Assembly: GCA_008508345.1 (NCBI GenBank)
Contig: QNGE01001725.1
Location: 1-64,000 of the forward strand
Direction of reading: 5' to 3'
Origin: Paragonimus westermani
Taxonomy: Eukaryota > Platyhelminthes > Trematoda > Plagiorchiida > Troglotrematidae
DNA length: 64,000 nucleotides
Shown here piece by piece: positions 1 to 11,499 of the stretch; positions within the stretch are counted from its first letter, which is position 1; every line of letters begins with the position of its first letter. The notes beneath the pieces are model-generated. The model was not told the origin of the DNA and did no database searches. It was given only the letters and a program-made list of their open reading frames with translations. The position numbers and the translations under genes were made by a program.

Positions 1-2150
1 GACCAAATCAAAGCTTTTTGTTGCTGCTGTCGATTATGTGAATATCAGTAATTACAAAACTTCCGTAACTGATAATCCCCTGTCACTAAAATAGCGTCGG
101 AAGATCATGTTGGATATTTAGTTTGGTCGAGAATCAACAAAGTGGTATCTCCAACATTGTTCGACATTACCAGTAGAAGGATAAGGTACGAATGAGCTCA
201 CGTGTAAACTCGCCGGTTATTGATCCGTCCACAATGAAGTTACAAACCACTGAACTCCATCATATCGACACTAACCAGAAGTTTTACAAACTTTGCACGC
301 AGCAGAGCTTTGTCTGATTCCAAACAGCAATCACACCAAACCTGTGGAAGCCCACCCGAAGTGGTTGAAACGTTGATTAAAACAATCTGCTCTTAACGTT
401 CCGTTATTCTCAATCCATTTACTTGTGATGCCAAGTCTAACTAGCTGGCCATAGAAGGGCACATCTCAACGTAAAGATCACCTTGAACGAGGACATGACA
501 ACAGGATGTCGTTTCTGAAATGAACTTGTCTTCGTAAACCGGGTGGTTAGTCCAAACTTGAGCTGATCAACACAGTTTCACCTCACTAAAACCCATAGTG
601 GATTTGCCGCGTTGTCTGGTAGACAGTGAAACACGTGTGCAGGCTTGTTAATACACACGAACTTTCCTAACCGGTGGCTAGGCTTATCACGTCAATCAAC
701 ACATGTCCGAGACTGATAGCTCATCCTCAGCATAGTTGTGCCAAGTTCCTCCTATCAACTTGTATCAACCCACCTACCTGTTGCTGTCAAGCTAATGACG
801 TTTGGTGAATCACATGGGTCTGTCGGAAAGCATGTGCCAACACCTTCCCAACTGGATCGTGTCAGACTGAGAAGTCACAATCGGGTCCACCGTGGGCATC
901 ACTGGCCATCGAATTGAACAGTATGAACCATTCCGAAAAATCAGTATCCTCCACTCCAATTGGCGCACTCGAAATAGGTAGGAGTGTGAAGGTTATCAAC
1001 GCCTGAGGCAAACATAATCAGGCTCTGTGATCCGTGCCCGTATTCGCATAAGCAGTTCATGCAAACCCTGAATCTTTCCCGAACATCTGACCCATAACCA
1101 TTTGAAACTAGACCGTGCGTGCACGATTTGACGCTGCCATCCACAGCTGACCTGTATGTTGCTTCACGTTCACGAACACACGCACACAAATTCCACTGAC
1201 ACTCCCTGCTTGATTGTGAACTGCCAATTTTGTGAGGCATCTACTGGCCCACTAAACCTGTTTTACGGTTCCATATATGAAGCACGCATATTTCACGTAC
1301 CAGTAAAAGCTTGAATACGATCAGTTGACGGCACTACTGACCAATCGATATGTACTCGCCTCCGTTGCTTTGAATAGAACGAACTCAATCCACTTCTCAT
1401 CAAACTACGTCTGATTGATGTTTTGTGTAAATAAAAATGGGTTCCTCAGAGTTTACGTGAAAATTCGATATACATGCAATTTAGAATGATCACGTTCACC
1501 GTTTCCCCCAACGTGTTTCAGCGCTGCCTTAAATATTTTGGTACCTACCATGCAAAGTTCCCTTGTCAATTGTAAGTACGCACCAGTGTCCCCAACTTCG
1601 CGCTGGATACTCCTTGGCGGTGTATGGTTGTTGCATATAGACGGTGGTTTGAAGCAGCTTCTACTAGGATAAATGTGAGATATGATGAATTAGTGGACTG
1701 TGAACACACATTAACATGTGTATTCAGTTTACTGACTGGATAGTAATGCTGTTGTTTTAACAGTGTTTTTATACAGTACTGTTTGATTTCTGGGTGGTTC
1801 TAGATGTGGGGCTTGAAACATGAGGTGATTTTGCGGCTATGTATATTGTCACACTGCAGCTCGTAGTAAACAATAGCGACAAATTTTCACAAATTCTCCA
1901 ATTAAACAACGTGACTAACCGCTTAGTTCATCCAGGTCCGAATGTCGGATGAGTGGGTGGAATTAAAGTTAGAATGTTTTACATTCAAAAACAAAACGGG
2001 CCAGCCTGAATGTATGTTTGGCCCAGCGATACCGGAAGCAATTCGAGTTAAAGTGAATTGGTGAGCCCTCAATTTGTGCATACACACCGTTTTGCCGAAA
2101 AAACACTGACCTCGTTTCGACACAAACGTCTCGTAGTGTACAACAAGATA
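1..2150. other. no gene recognised
   Basis: All six frames hold only short open stretches. The longest is a 99-codon minus-strand frame around 941-1240 with no recognisable domain and no clear splice or promoter context. I see no repeat family that I can name here. Confidence 0.4.
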
Positions 2151-2175
2151 GCTTTCGCTGATTCCACCCATAGAT

Positions 2176-2183
2176 TATATAAA
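2176..2183 (+). promoter_or_regulatory. TATA box of the cysteine-rich peptide gene
   Basis: A consensus TATATAAA lies 55 nt upstream of the proposed start codon at 2239. A transcription start about 30 nt downstream would give a 5' leader of roughly 30 nt. The motif alone is weak in AT-rich DNA. Its spacing relative to the start codon, short intron, open frame and poly(A) signal is what supports it. Confidence 0.55.
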
Positions 2184-2238
2184 TTGGCAACCACAAACGA
2201 ATTGTGTAAGCGTGATAGTATTTGTGTCCGGGAGCAAC

Positions 2239-2499
2239 ATGAACAAGGTGCGTGTCCTTCAAACGAATTTCACATGAGTTCGCTGGTTGTAGTTGGTTGT
2301 GTTTCTCGGTATTGTGGCCGCCGTCCTCATCTTTCCAACAACCGCACTGTTCATCGAGGATTGTGTACGTGATTGTCGCTACGATTTCGTGGGATGCATT
2401 GATGAGTGTCGAATCGGTCGGACGATAAGAGTGGAGTGTTTGGAGAGTTGCCGAATGTCTCTGTCCGACTGTCTCAGTGGAAGATGTCGTGAAGAATAG
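2239..2499 (+). CDS. small secreted cysteine-rich peptide (two exons)
   Basis: Exon 1 is 2239-2247 (ATG plus two codons). The intron is 2248-2292 (45 nt, GTGCGT...TTGTAG). Exon 2 is 2293-2499, ending in TAG. Without splicing the ATG frame stops within 13 codons; with splicing it gives 71 residues. Residues 1 to about 22 form a classic signal peptide (Asn-Lys then a hydrophobic core). The mature part of about 49 residues is highly charged and has Cys at 27, 31, 38, 42, 52, 56, 63 and 68. The spacing is C-x3-C-x6-C-x3-C, a 9-residue linker, then C-x3-C-x6-C-x4-C, so the motif is duplicated. Paired CxxxC motifs are typical of helical-hairpin disulfide peptides, so two disulfide-stapled hairpins is a reasonable inference. 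I do not recognise the family and assign no function. A secreted effector or other excretory-secretory product is possible. Very short 5' introns are usual in flukes. Confidence 0.62.
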
Positions 2500-2567
2500 A
2501 ACGTGCCTCATCGCGTACCGCTGTTGTGTGAAAATTTTTGTTGATTATTTCGTGTTCGAATTCGCCA

Positions 2568-2573
2568 AATAAA
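2568..2573 (+). terminator. poly(A) signal AATAAA
   Basis: A canonical AATAAA lies 68 nt after the stop codon of the cysteine-rich peptide gene, completing a transcription unit of about 0.4 kb. The 3' UTR would be about 80-90 nt. Confidence 0.5.
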
Positions 2574-2599
2574 CTTCAAACCATCATCGAATACATAAG

Positions 2600-5500
2600 T
2601 CGTCTCACTGTCTGCGTTATGGCATATGTGCGAAAGTCTGTCTGGCATCACTTGCCTACTTACTATTGATAGCTTCTCGCGTTGGAAACTTTTATGATAC
2701 AAGAGCTTTTCTTCAGTTTATGTGCAGCGAATCATTCATCGACGTGAAGAGCCAGTACCTTATGTATCAATCCCTAATAAATTAACCAAAACCAAATTCA
2801 TCATAAGGTCAACCACTTGATCACCATTCGTTTAGTCCTTTAGTTTGCCAGATGAGCCCTTCTCCTACTAAGAATAAAACAGACAGGATGGGTTTCAAAT
2901 TATGGAAGACGAAGAATTGGATGGTAAGGCTACTTACATAAAAATATTCTGCCACCGCCGAGGAACAGTGAATTATGCATTAAGGACGGACACGGTCTCA
3001 GTGGTAATCCTAACGATAACTCTAAACACCTCCCCAGTGATGCTTCCGCTTCCGTCTATCTTCTCTGGTGTCCATTTATACTAGATATTATCTGGATGCG
3101 TCGGCCATCAAGAGTGGTCTAGTTCAGCTGAAACCCAGTCACCAGGCCAGCCTCTATCACCCTTAGTGATAATCGGTTCCAGTCATTTTTAACTCCGGTA
3201 AGGAAGGTCCCGTCTCATTAATTTTTCACCCCAAAATTGAGTTAGCTTTAGAGGATGAGCGGAATTCTCATAATTTTGTTCCACAATGGAAAGGAAAGTA
3301 AATTTACTAGCCGGAACATCATCTTATTAGTTGCACCGCCCTATTGTGAACAATCTGGGAGACATAGTTTTTCACTAAAATCTCCTTCTCTGATTGCACT
3401 TCACGGCCAGGTGAACCGGCTTTCTTCACGCTCTTGCACCTTCAGGTACCTTAGTACAGACGGACTGGAGAACTAACCTCCTCCGAACAGATGTTGTCGA
3501 ACGTACATCTTAATCTGCGGCACTTATAAATCAGCTTACACACTTGCATTCACAATTGTTAGCTACATCGACGCTCCATCATCCATCCGCTTGACCTTCA
3601 AACACAGCCCTCCGGCCTTGAAATCAGCTCTAACTCGGACGGATGAGCCTCTAATTACTCGCTTTCTGTTGAGCCCCGTACGATCCACCTGGATTTCTAA
3701 CCACTTCCGGCGGTTTTCCACATTTCTGTCAATAGATGTTTGTGCTTAGCCTGTTCGACGGAAAATTCCCACTCACTGAATCATCTCAGCTTACTACCGA
3801 GTATCAGCTGTAGAGCTTTAATGAAATGTCATTTTTCGTCATCGAGTCTTCCGCCATCGCTTGATACGGACTGCATGTGGAACTCCTCAAGTGATTCAGG
3901 GGCACCAGAAACGGTCACGGTCCCAGAACCAATTTTTACCTTATCATCTCACCATGCTATGATTACCGTGTTCAGTTAACATTCGCGTTCGTCTTTATTG
4001 TCAGTCATTGTTAGTGATATTGCCGCGTGTAGGGTTCTATTTCTGGATTGATTGTCGATGTACTGTTCTATTCAGAAAACAATTGGCATTGTCAGTTCTG
4101 TTGATTTTCTGCGTCTTTCTCCTCATTATTAGCTCGTACTCTAGGCAAAATTGAAGCACGAGAAGCTTTTGGCTACTAACGCAACAAAGCGGATTATTCA
4201 GCCACTGGGCGACACGTCCTGTGAACTAAACTGTTCACCCATCAAGATCGTGACCGTCTGTTCTGTCAAGTGTCAGTCGCATTTGATACTAACCGACCGT
4301 ATCCCAACTGTTCGCGTTAGTCCACTTGCCGCTTCGAAATAGCTAGGACGGATGCTGGTCAGTGGAATGCGTATTACATCGTCTGTTTGAGGCCTCATTT
4401 TTCGATCCATTCGCTCAGTTCACTGTGGAAGTATTCTAATGTGAGGTGGACCAGGTCTCACTAGCGTTACGTTGGGGTAGCTCACCGTGGATTAACTACG
4501 GTTTATGGTCACATGTGGGTTAGTTTCTGATAGCATACATTGTGTTACTATGGTGTGGTTTACTCCGATCTTGACAATGATGCATTCCCGCTGACCGTTT
4601 CACACTGTCTTCTCAATGCACCACGTACAGATCATTGGGCAGTGGTTTGGTTGTAAGAGGATTGAGTTGGATGAGTTCATGGATCGGAGGCCAACTAATG
4701 ATTTGTGGAACCATACGGCCACACAACGTTCTCAGTTCGAGTAAACTCGCATGTGAGATCGGTGACTGATTCGAGTGACAGTATGGCGTGGCATCAGATT
4801 TCGTAATACCGAGCTTCGGAATGTGCAACGCGTTGGGACAAACAGTCTACAAACTGAGTAGTGTCAACGAGTAAGGATTCGAGATTTCGGTACCAATCGT
4901 ATTTTCCCATTGTACTGTTGTCTGTTCTCGATAAAACTAACTCGTGAAGGCTCATTACAAATGAGATTGGTTTTGTGCCACAACCTGCGCTTTCGATTTC
5001 ACTCTGATGGGTGATGAATATGGTGTTGTTCTCCAGTGTATCAATTTGAATGATGTAAGTAGTCATTTCGTTAGTGGGTGCACATTTACGATGGTGTACA
5101 TCTTACGTTTTATGTGCCTCACATCTGCTCGCGCTAACGGAGTTATTGTAGTTGTCGTTCTACAATATTACAAATTTATTGACTAGCCACATTCGCAAGA
5201 ATTGTCGGAAAATCCAGATCGATTACGCATAGCGGACGAGGTCGAACTAAATCCACGCGTAGCGAGTTAGTAGTACTCAACATTGCTACTGGCATTAAAC
5301 TGCTGCATATAGGGCGCTGCGGACTCAGTCTGTTCCCCAAATGAGACTTCGCAGCGTATGACTAGCGATAACTTTGTCATAGACAAAATCACGCGTGAGC
5401 ACTAAATGAAGCCTGACGCACGCTAGAACTCTGCAAACCTCCAAGTCCCATGTTCGAAATACAAATTCACCTCGCAATAATTAAGACTGAATTATCACGT

Positions 5501-5960
5501 GCAAACATTCAGCCAAATTGGTTTATGTATTATGCTTAAACTTACCGAACGCCTCATTCGGTGACGCGGTGGTCATCGTGTTAACATTGACGGACGACCC
5601 CACTGTTAGGACTAGGCTGCACTCTGGATTCAAAGAAATCAATAAGAACGTTGTGTGATATTTTGATTGGTGGTTGGTGGTACAAGATTTTGGCTAATGT
5701 AGCTCGGCCACCATTCACAGCTGATCGTAGATGTTGCACTTCCATAGAATTTCCATTCATCCCCTTCGAAGTGAAGTACTACACTCAGATTTCGCCCTTT
5801 TAATGGTTTCTCAGTACTAGGTTGTTTGCGATCTGTTGTTAGTAGTGTCCAACTTATATCATTCAACATCAAATGCAAAAGTTTGTTTGGAGAAAGCATT
5901 CGTCAGTTGATTTACCGCATGTGATTTTCTCATCACCCACACCACCAAAATACACTTATT
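2600..5960. other. no gene recognised
   Basis: Only short frames occur on both strands. Two stretches (4151-4342 plus, 4794-5066 minus) faintly recall Gypsy protease and RNase H wording, but no catalytic motif can be read. They may be very old retroelement debris. Confidence 0.35.
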
Positions 5961-5970
5961 TTGAAACTTG

Positions 5971-6030
5971 CTAGTTAATCTGCTATCTGTATTCTATTTG
6001 CTAGTTAATCTGCTATCTGTATTCTATCTG
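5971..6030 (+). repeat. 30-bp tandem duplication, two copies
   Basis: The 30-nt unit 5971-6000 is repeated immediately at 6001-6030 with one difference (29 of 30 identical), which suggests a recent replication-slippage or unequal-crossover event. No coding content. Confidence 0.9.
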
Positions 6031-6940
6031 CTGTTCCGTACCCCTGGCACGTGCGTCTTCTAATGGTTGAGGAAACATGTGTGCGGATCTTTGTATTGGT
6101 AGATTATGTGGAACAGTGTTCTGATAGCTTGGGGAGACGTTTTAAGAGGGATACTTTTCAGAGTTCGTAGAAACTGCATCAAGACACCAGACTGCAGCTG
6201 AGCTATCAGTTGTCCAATAGTTACGAAATGGTTAACTGGGTTCTCGCCCAAATTTTCCCGTGTTTCCTAAACTTATCCCACAACCCAGGTTACTCAAAAT
6301 TATCAGTCCGCGTTCTTCGGTATAATGTCAGATGACGCTGGATCCCTCTGATTCTTTGAAACTCCCAAGAACACTATATGGCCAGTTCTGTTTGTAGTTA
6401 ATATGGCATGCACTGTTCGATGACACGCACCTTTCACACCAGATCTTTACTCACAACGTCGAACTTATGATGAAGCTATTGCGTTCCCTAGACCATTGTC
6501 TGGTTACAGTCATGGATGGAGTGAAGCACAGTGATTTTTCCCGGAATGATAGTTGTGTTACTCAGACTGAGCAATTACCAAATGCGTTCACTCATGTTAC
6601 ACATGTAAAGACTTTCCCGTACTACCTGTTTGGTTGGTCAGTGCACGGCGCCATTGGGGTAGAGGTTTTCTTTGGCCCAGACAGACAGGTGAATCCTCGT
6701 TGAATAGTTTTCTAGCAGCAGAACTTTGTGGAGTTCGACTGGCTAAGCCGATGCCTCATGGATAAGATAATTTTTCTGGTGAATTGACAGGGTTGCTAGA
6801 GATCCCCGGGTTGATTAATTCGATTAGGCTGCAAATCACACACTACTCGTTTTCAGTTTTGCAGAGCCTGGTCACAGATCAACCTGCGCATGACGATTAC
6901 CATCCTCGTGGGCTTAGTAGTGTAGTTAATACCACCTTTG
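6031..6940. other. no confident gene; probable degraded upstream part of a Gypsy relic
   Basis: Open stretches at 6467-6703 and 6784-7056 show no clear motif. They precede a readable reverse transcriptase remnant in the same orientation, so part of this may be its decayed upstream sequence. Confidence 0.25.
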
Positions 6941-6944
6941 ATTT

Positions 6945-7420
6945 CGAAGACTTTCTTGAGTATTCTTTGCGGGAGAAATTACACGTCTCTCACGCTATGT
7001 CAAAAAATGTCGCTCCGCTATCTGCATACATGTGCAGGTTACTTTGCAAAAATTGACATGCGTTACTTTTGTGTGCACGTCTGACCATTAGTTAGATTAG
7101 TTCGATTAAGCAGTGAAACTCACGTGGCGTTTGGTAGTCTGTACCATGTGATTCCTAGTTAACTTACACATCATAATTTGTGGAGAATATTGCTATTGAA
7201 ACACCATTCGCACAAGGTTGCCTATTGTTTATTCGATGATGTCTTGGTTTACATGCTTGTCTCAAAAGCACGATGGTTGGTGTGCGAAATTTCGGTCCGC
7301 ACATGCTCTAATTACATCGGGAATGTGGTCTAATGCTTCCTTTCAACGTAGTGAAAACGTAATTCGTGATAGATTTTCTTTTCAGTTCAGAAATCATGTA
7401 AATAGCGACAGCGTTTCCTG
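6945..7420 (+). pseudogene. Gypsy-type reverse transcriptase relic
   Basis: Reading across frames, the segment 7015-7140 gives GYFAKIDMRY followed by THVAFGSLYHVIP. These correspond to the conserved RT blocks around the first catalytic Asp (..FAKIDMRYAYHQ..) and the following TAF block. About 60 codons on, 7212-7260 gives CLFDDVLVY, the YLDD active-site block with a changed second residue. Intervening stops and frameshifts make it non-functional. No Gag, integrase or LTRs were found next to it, so it is an internal fragment. Confidence 0.5.
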
Positions 7421-7742
7421 AGCAAACTATTGGCAGTAATCACATAGCATTCATAAAGGGAGAAACCAATTCCACGTTCCTGACAAAACTGTGCTATCTG
7501 CATGTTTAACCAGACCACTGCGAGAGGAATTGACAGGCGTTCCTTGTATGTGCATTCTCTGATTCTCGAAATACAAATCACTTCCAACTCCCAATATTTG
7601 CGCGCTACATCTTACCAACCACCAAATAACAGGCCCTCCCATTCCTATTTCAGCCAAATGATCTTTTGGCTGGAATTTTTAATTTTAACACTAAAATTCT
7701 GCACAAATCATTTTGACACTAAATATCTGATATCTGACCCCA

Positions 7743-7800
7743 TGGCTTGGTCACTTAATGGAGTCCTTTGGTTGTGTGGTTCAAACCTTGCACTGATAAA
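7743..7800 (+). repeat. tRNA-like promoter element, possible SINE
   Basis: A perfect B-box GGTTCAAACC sits at 7778-7787 with an A-box-like TGGCTTGGTCAC upstream at 7743. The wording just before the B-box (GGTTGTGT) resembles that of the candidate at 11.4 kb, which suggests a shared SINE family. No full tRNA cloverleaf can be folded by eye. Confidence 0.3.
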
Positions 7801-8237
7801 AGATTACACTTGACAGTTAAGTCTTCTGTATAATAGGCCGTCAAGTGAATTAAATTGAGCCTACCCTGTCCAGATCTTCACCGTCGACCGCCAATGGAAA
7901 CCCTAACATCCTCGTCATAGCACTGCATACACCGCATGGATATATTCGTCTTAAATTTGCGCGTCAGCAGGATTGTCACGCTGGTTTGTTGTGTTAGGGA
8001 AGCTGACGAGCTCATTCAATTAACACTGGGGTATTTCACATGCAGCTTGGTTGTTTGTTTTCAAGGTGTAGTCACCATGATGTAGGATGTCTGAATATGG
8101 ACGTAGTCATTCTTGGTCATCAGGTTCCCTTCTGTCCTGTTCTTTTTTGTTCTCTCCTCCTACATAGGGCTTGTTTTTTCTTCTTCGTGGTTGTGAAACA
8201 GTTAAGCATCAATGTGAACCACTGATATATTGCTGAC

Positions 8238-8374
8238 TCTGATGATGATGATGAGGAGGAGGAGGAGAATGATGATGATGATGATGATGAGGAGGAGGAG
8301 GAGGAGGAGAATGATGATGATGATGATGATGATGATTATGGTGATGATGATGATGATGATGGTGATGATGATGG

Positions 8375-8415
<41 letters not shown>

Positions 8416-8416
8416 G
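8238..8416 (+). repeat. GAT/GAG trinucleotide microsatellite
   Basis: About 180 bp of (GAT)n interrupted by two (GAG)n blocks and GGT or AAT interruptions. The long open frames through it, read as poly-Met, poly-Arg or poly-Ile, are artefacts of the repeat. The two GAG blocks have the same context, suggesting internal duplication. Confidence 0.95.
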
Positions 8417-8696
8417 GTATGGGGAAACCAAGCTGCATGATAAGGACTGTATTTAAGTGGGTGACATTTGAGCTCATGAGGTTAGAAATCAATAGGTCTC
8501 TAAGGGATATTACATTCAGCAGTTTTTTCGAGTGAACGGGTTTGAGAGCTCCTATTAGTGTCCATGTTAATCGAGTGTGATGGCGAAGATCGGAGGACAG
8601 CTTTTAACGTTGAGGCCACAAAATGTACTTTGCAATCAACACAAAAGATTGTTATCGTAACTTGTGAACACAGGCTGTTTGTCACAAACTCCTACT

Positions 8697-8810
8697 TTTG
8701 AATGGAGTAGACAAAAGACTGGCGTGACTCACATTTATGCGTGAGTCGATTTCGCTGCATCTTTACTGGTATCTACGGCGGAAGAGTTTTAATGTACAAA
8801 ATTCCAAAAC
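8697..8810 (+). repeat. left inverted-repeat arm of the Penelope-like remnant
   Basis: The reverse complement of this segment matches 9511-9623 over almost its full length with about one gap. Well-conserved blocks include CAGTCTTTTGTCT, TCCATTCAA, GCAGCGAA, CATAAAT and AATTTTGTA. The right arm lies immediately 3' of an endonuclease remnant, so the left arm is an inverted copy of that element's 3' tail. Confidence 0.75.
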
Positions 8811-8929
8811 ACTGCTTTGCAATAGTGACACTTTGGATGGTGAACTCCGTAAATAAAGCGGACTATCAGACAATGGTCATCCGAGGGGACTTATGAGAAA
8901 ATTCAACGTGAACAGTGTGCAAAGAGAGT

Positions 8930-9484
8930 GCCAACCCACAGTTCCTAAAAAGACTAGTTTTACAACTGCTGTTCAGGGAAGATGTTGTGCGTCGAATAGT
9001 TGAACAACGCTTAAGGTGGATTTTTTCGCACGTTCTCTCCCGCGAAGCCAGTGATATTGTACAGCACGGTCACGATTCCTTCACCCTCGGTCAAGCAACC
9101 GACCACTCAGTTCGTCAAATCAAACGTAGTCTATGAATACAAATGTGGATTCGGAGTATCCCATGTTGGCAGAACAGAGCGCCAGCTTGAAACCAAGTCT
9201 GCCGAGTAATTACCGAAGTGAGCTCAACAAACTGCTACACAATTGGACAACTTGGCAGCGAAAACCCGAAAGGAGCCAACACCATCGACTGCCAAGTATC
9301 ACTTGATGACACAACACTACCACCACTCACCAAAGTTATTTCGTGTTCTGCTCTCGAGTCGGAACAAATGTTTGCTACGGTATGCCGAGATCATTGTGAT
9401 CAGACATCGTCATCCCATTTTGCGCTTACAAAAAAGATTGTTTGTGATGTTGACACTGCCTTGGTAACAACCGAACTGGTTTGA
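8930..9484 (+). pseudogene. Penelope-like element, GIY-YIG endonuclease end
   Basis: The C-terminal end of a Penelope-like retroelement, whose reverse transcriptase is normally followed by a GIY-YIG nuclease. At 9130-9215 the frame reads YEYKCGFGVSHVGRTERQLE, matching the nuclease signature (Cys-x-Cys, Gly-x-x-Tyr/His, Gly-Arg-Thr) with one Cys and the Tyr altered. A stop and frame change follow at about 9210. The next frame (9243-9467) resembles the helical tail of the nuclease, including a RHLxTxH-like stretch. Residues 8915-9136 resemble the linker before the nuclease. The RT itself is missing. The remnant is bracketed by inverted arms at 8697-8810 and 9511-9623. Confidence 0.5.
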
Positions 9485-9510
9485 AACTGGAAATTTTGTA
9501 GCTGTTTGGG

Positions 9511-9623
9511 GGTTCAGAATTTTGTATGTTTTAACTCATCTGCAGTAGACACCAGTAGAGTTGCAGCGAACTCCGGTTAAACATAAATCGCGTGATGTCA
9601 GTCTTTTGTCTGTTCCATTCAAA
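9511..9623 (+). repeat. right inverted-repeat arm of the Penelope-like remnant
   Basis: Partner of 8697-8810 in inverted orientation. It begins about 25 nt after the last endonuclease stop codon, so it represents the 3' untranslated tail of the element. Confidence 0.75.
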
Positions 9624-9744
9624 TTTGCGACCGAAAACGGCTGTTACAAACTTCCACATCACCTGAAGGATCTCTCTCGGTATTGCAACTCCAGAATTCC
9701 ATGGTCCACCAGTTAATCTTACATTGCGATGACATGATTATGGC

Positions 9745-10224
9745 TTACGTCAAGTGACATCTTATCTGTGTGGTCAATAATACCCAGAATGTCTTAAGTT
9801 GACGAAGGCAATTTCCCCCTCTTCCAATATGACACAGAAAGTCAGGTGGGTTTTGCAAAGAACCTGACCGTATTGAAGATTCCCATAACAAAAACTTGAC
9901 TAGACCACTATTGCAAGGTCCCGCAGTTATTAGTAATTTGCTAATAATGCTCTCTATCACAAGCGAGGATGACATTCTCTTCAAGTATAGTTGAAATATT
10001 TCAGTAGATCTCAGTTTTTGAAAAGGAAGAACGGGCTGTATGATGGTCGAAAAGTATCTGAGTGATTTTGAAGTATATGTACTAAGTATTTGTGGTTTTT
10101 TATTTCGAACCCGTCTCACATTAACTTTCTCTCTTCTTTGCTTGCATTTTTGAAGAAAGAAATTACGGTTTATTTTGTACATCTTAACACCGATTGCAGT
10201 CATGTGATGCAATACACTCACCAT
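9745..10224 (-). CDS. hypothetical open frame, 159 codons
   Basis: A genuine ATG opens a 159-codon frame, the longest unexplained uninterrupted frame in the left third of the window. The product is basic (Lys/Arg/Ser-rich), with no recognisable domain, signal peptide or membrane segment. I see no TATA box, convincing splice sites or repeat homology. It could equally be chance or a fragment of an unrecognised element. Confidence 0.15.
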   Translation of the reverse strand: MVSVLHHMTAIGVKMYKINRNFFLQKCKQRREKVNVRRVRNKKPQILSTYTSKSLRYFSTIIQPVLPFQKLRSTEIFQLYLKRMSSSLVIESIISKLLITAGPCNSGLVKFLLWESSIRSGSLQNPPDFLCHIGRGGNCLRQLKTFWVLLTTQIRCHLT

Positions 10225-10229
10225 AGCAC

Positions 10230-11395
10230 TGCATTGTTGAAGTTTACATAATCAACGTTTAGTTGTAATTCATTTCAGAGTATTTCAATAATAAAACGTC
10301 AAAAATTTGTATCACGCGTTTATTTACAAGATTGAAAAACCACTGTTTTATGAGTGTTTTTGGCTGAGCCCAGGTACGTGAAGGATGGAACGTCACACTT
10401 TGTTGTTTGTATCAGGATATCAGAAATTAACGTGTTGTGTATGGATTTTCCTGATTTTACTACCACGTCGTTTTAACATTGAAAATGAGGGTTGTTTTGA
10501 TATCACTAAAGTGCCAGAAATTACGGCGGGTATTTTCATTTCTCTCAGGACTATGATAGAGTAACGAAGGTACACCAGGACTTGAGCACGAGAACATGCC
10601 TCAGGTATACATGTTGTCATAAATACGCGTAATTAAAGAAGACATGCAAACAAACAGATACTATCACGCGTATCAAACAGATGGTAGAGATCACTTACTG
10701 TCTACCTGGTTACGCGTTGACAAGGCTGAAACGATCAGTTTGTTTACATCTGTTGAAAGAAAGCATTGAACTATCCACTCGATTTTAACCACAACTGAAA
10801 ACACCTGCTACTCTGGAGTCTTTGTTAACGAGCATCTATTACATGAGACAAACACGTGTCAGTAGAGCTGTTCAGTGTAAAAGTATGATAGCTTTACCAG
10901 AGGGGACTTAGTGAGCGGGTACGTGTAACGGTTGACCATAAGAGAACTAGACGACTGAAGTTTGTAGGCCTGTTCGTGTAACAGCATGAGCATGTTGAAT
11001 AAAATTATCTACAAGACCTCCGTCCATCAGCCTGACTTAACTATTAAGGAAACCTTCAATATCAGGGTACACAGGAGGAAACACTTGCTACTGGAATGCA
11101 ACCTATATACACCAAGGGCGGAAATTGTCCTATTTGAGGGAGAGTTTCACCAGTTTTCTGTCTTCCCACTGTAACAGCTCTTCCTTATTACCAAAATAAT
11201 TTATATGAACAAGCAGTGATGAACCAAATAACAGCATGAACCGCTGATTGTCTTTTGTAGAGCTTGATATTTATTCTCCTGAATAGCAGGAAGAAAGTTC
11301 CCAACCCAGACAGATGAAAAGGCACCAACCTAACTCTTTTCGTTTGAGCGAACAGAATGTGTGATTTCACAGGAACGAGAGAAACTGAGAATGAG
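10230..11395. other. no gene recognised
   Basis: Only frames under 70 codons, with no motif or nameable repeat. Confidence 0.4.
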
Positions 11396-11401
11396 GAAGG
11401 A

Positions 11402-11495
11402 AGCTAAGTGGTTAGGCACACCAAACAGAAGGCTTCCGAGAGTTCTTATAACGGCCAAAATATGGGTTGTGTTGTTGGTTCAAACCCATAAAGCA
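11402..11495 (+). repeat. tRNA-derived SINE candidate
   Basis: An A-box-like AGCTAAGTGGTTAGGC (11402-11417) and a perfect B-box GGTTCAAACCC (11477-11487) occur in the right order. The B-box lies in a small hairpin, with ATGGGTT at 11462-11468 pairing with AACCCAT at 11483-11489. The A-to-B spacing is longer than in most tRNAs, and no acceptor stem is visible, so a SINE or pseudo-tRNA is more likely than a functional tRNA. Confidence 0.4.
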
Positions 11496-11499
11496 GGCA

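Noticed and set aside
4613..5066. Minus-strand wording resembling Gypsy RNase H
   Set aside because: A few residues fit, but no catalytic block can be read; too weak to call.
8202..8535. Long poly-Ile, poly-Met and poly-Arg frames
   Set aside because: Direct translation of the GAT/GAG microsatellite in several frames; no flanking coding signal.
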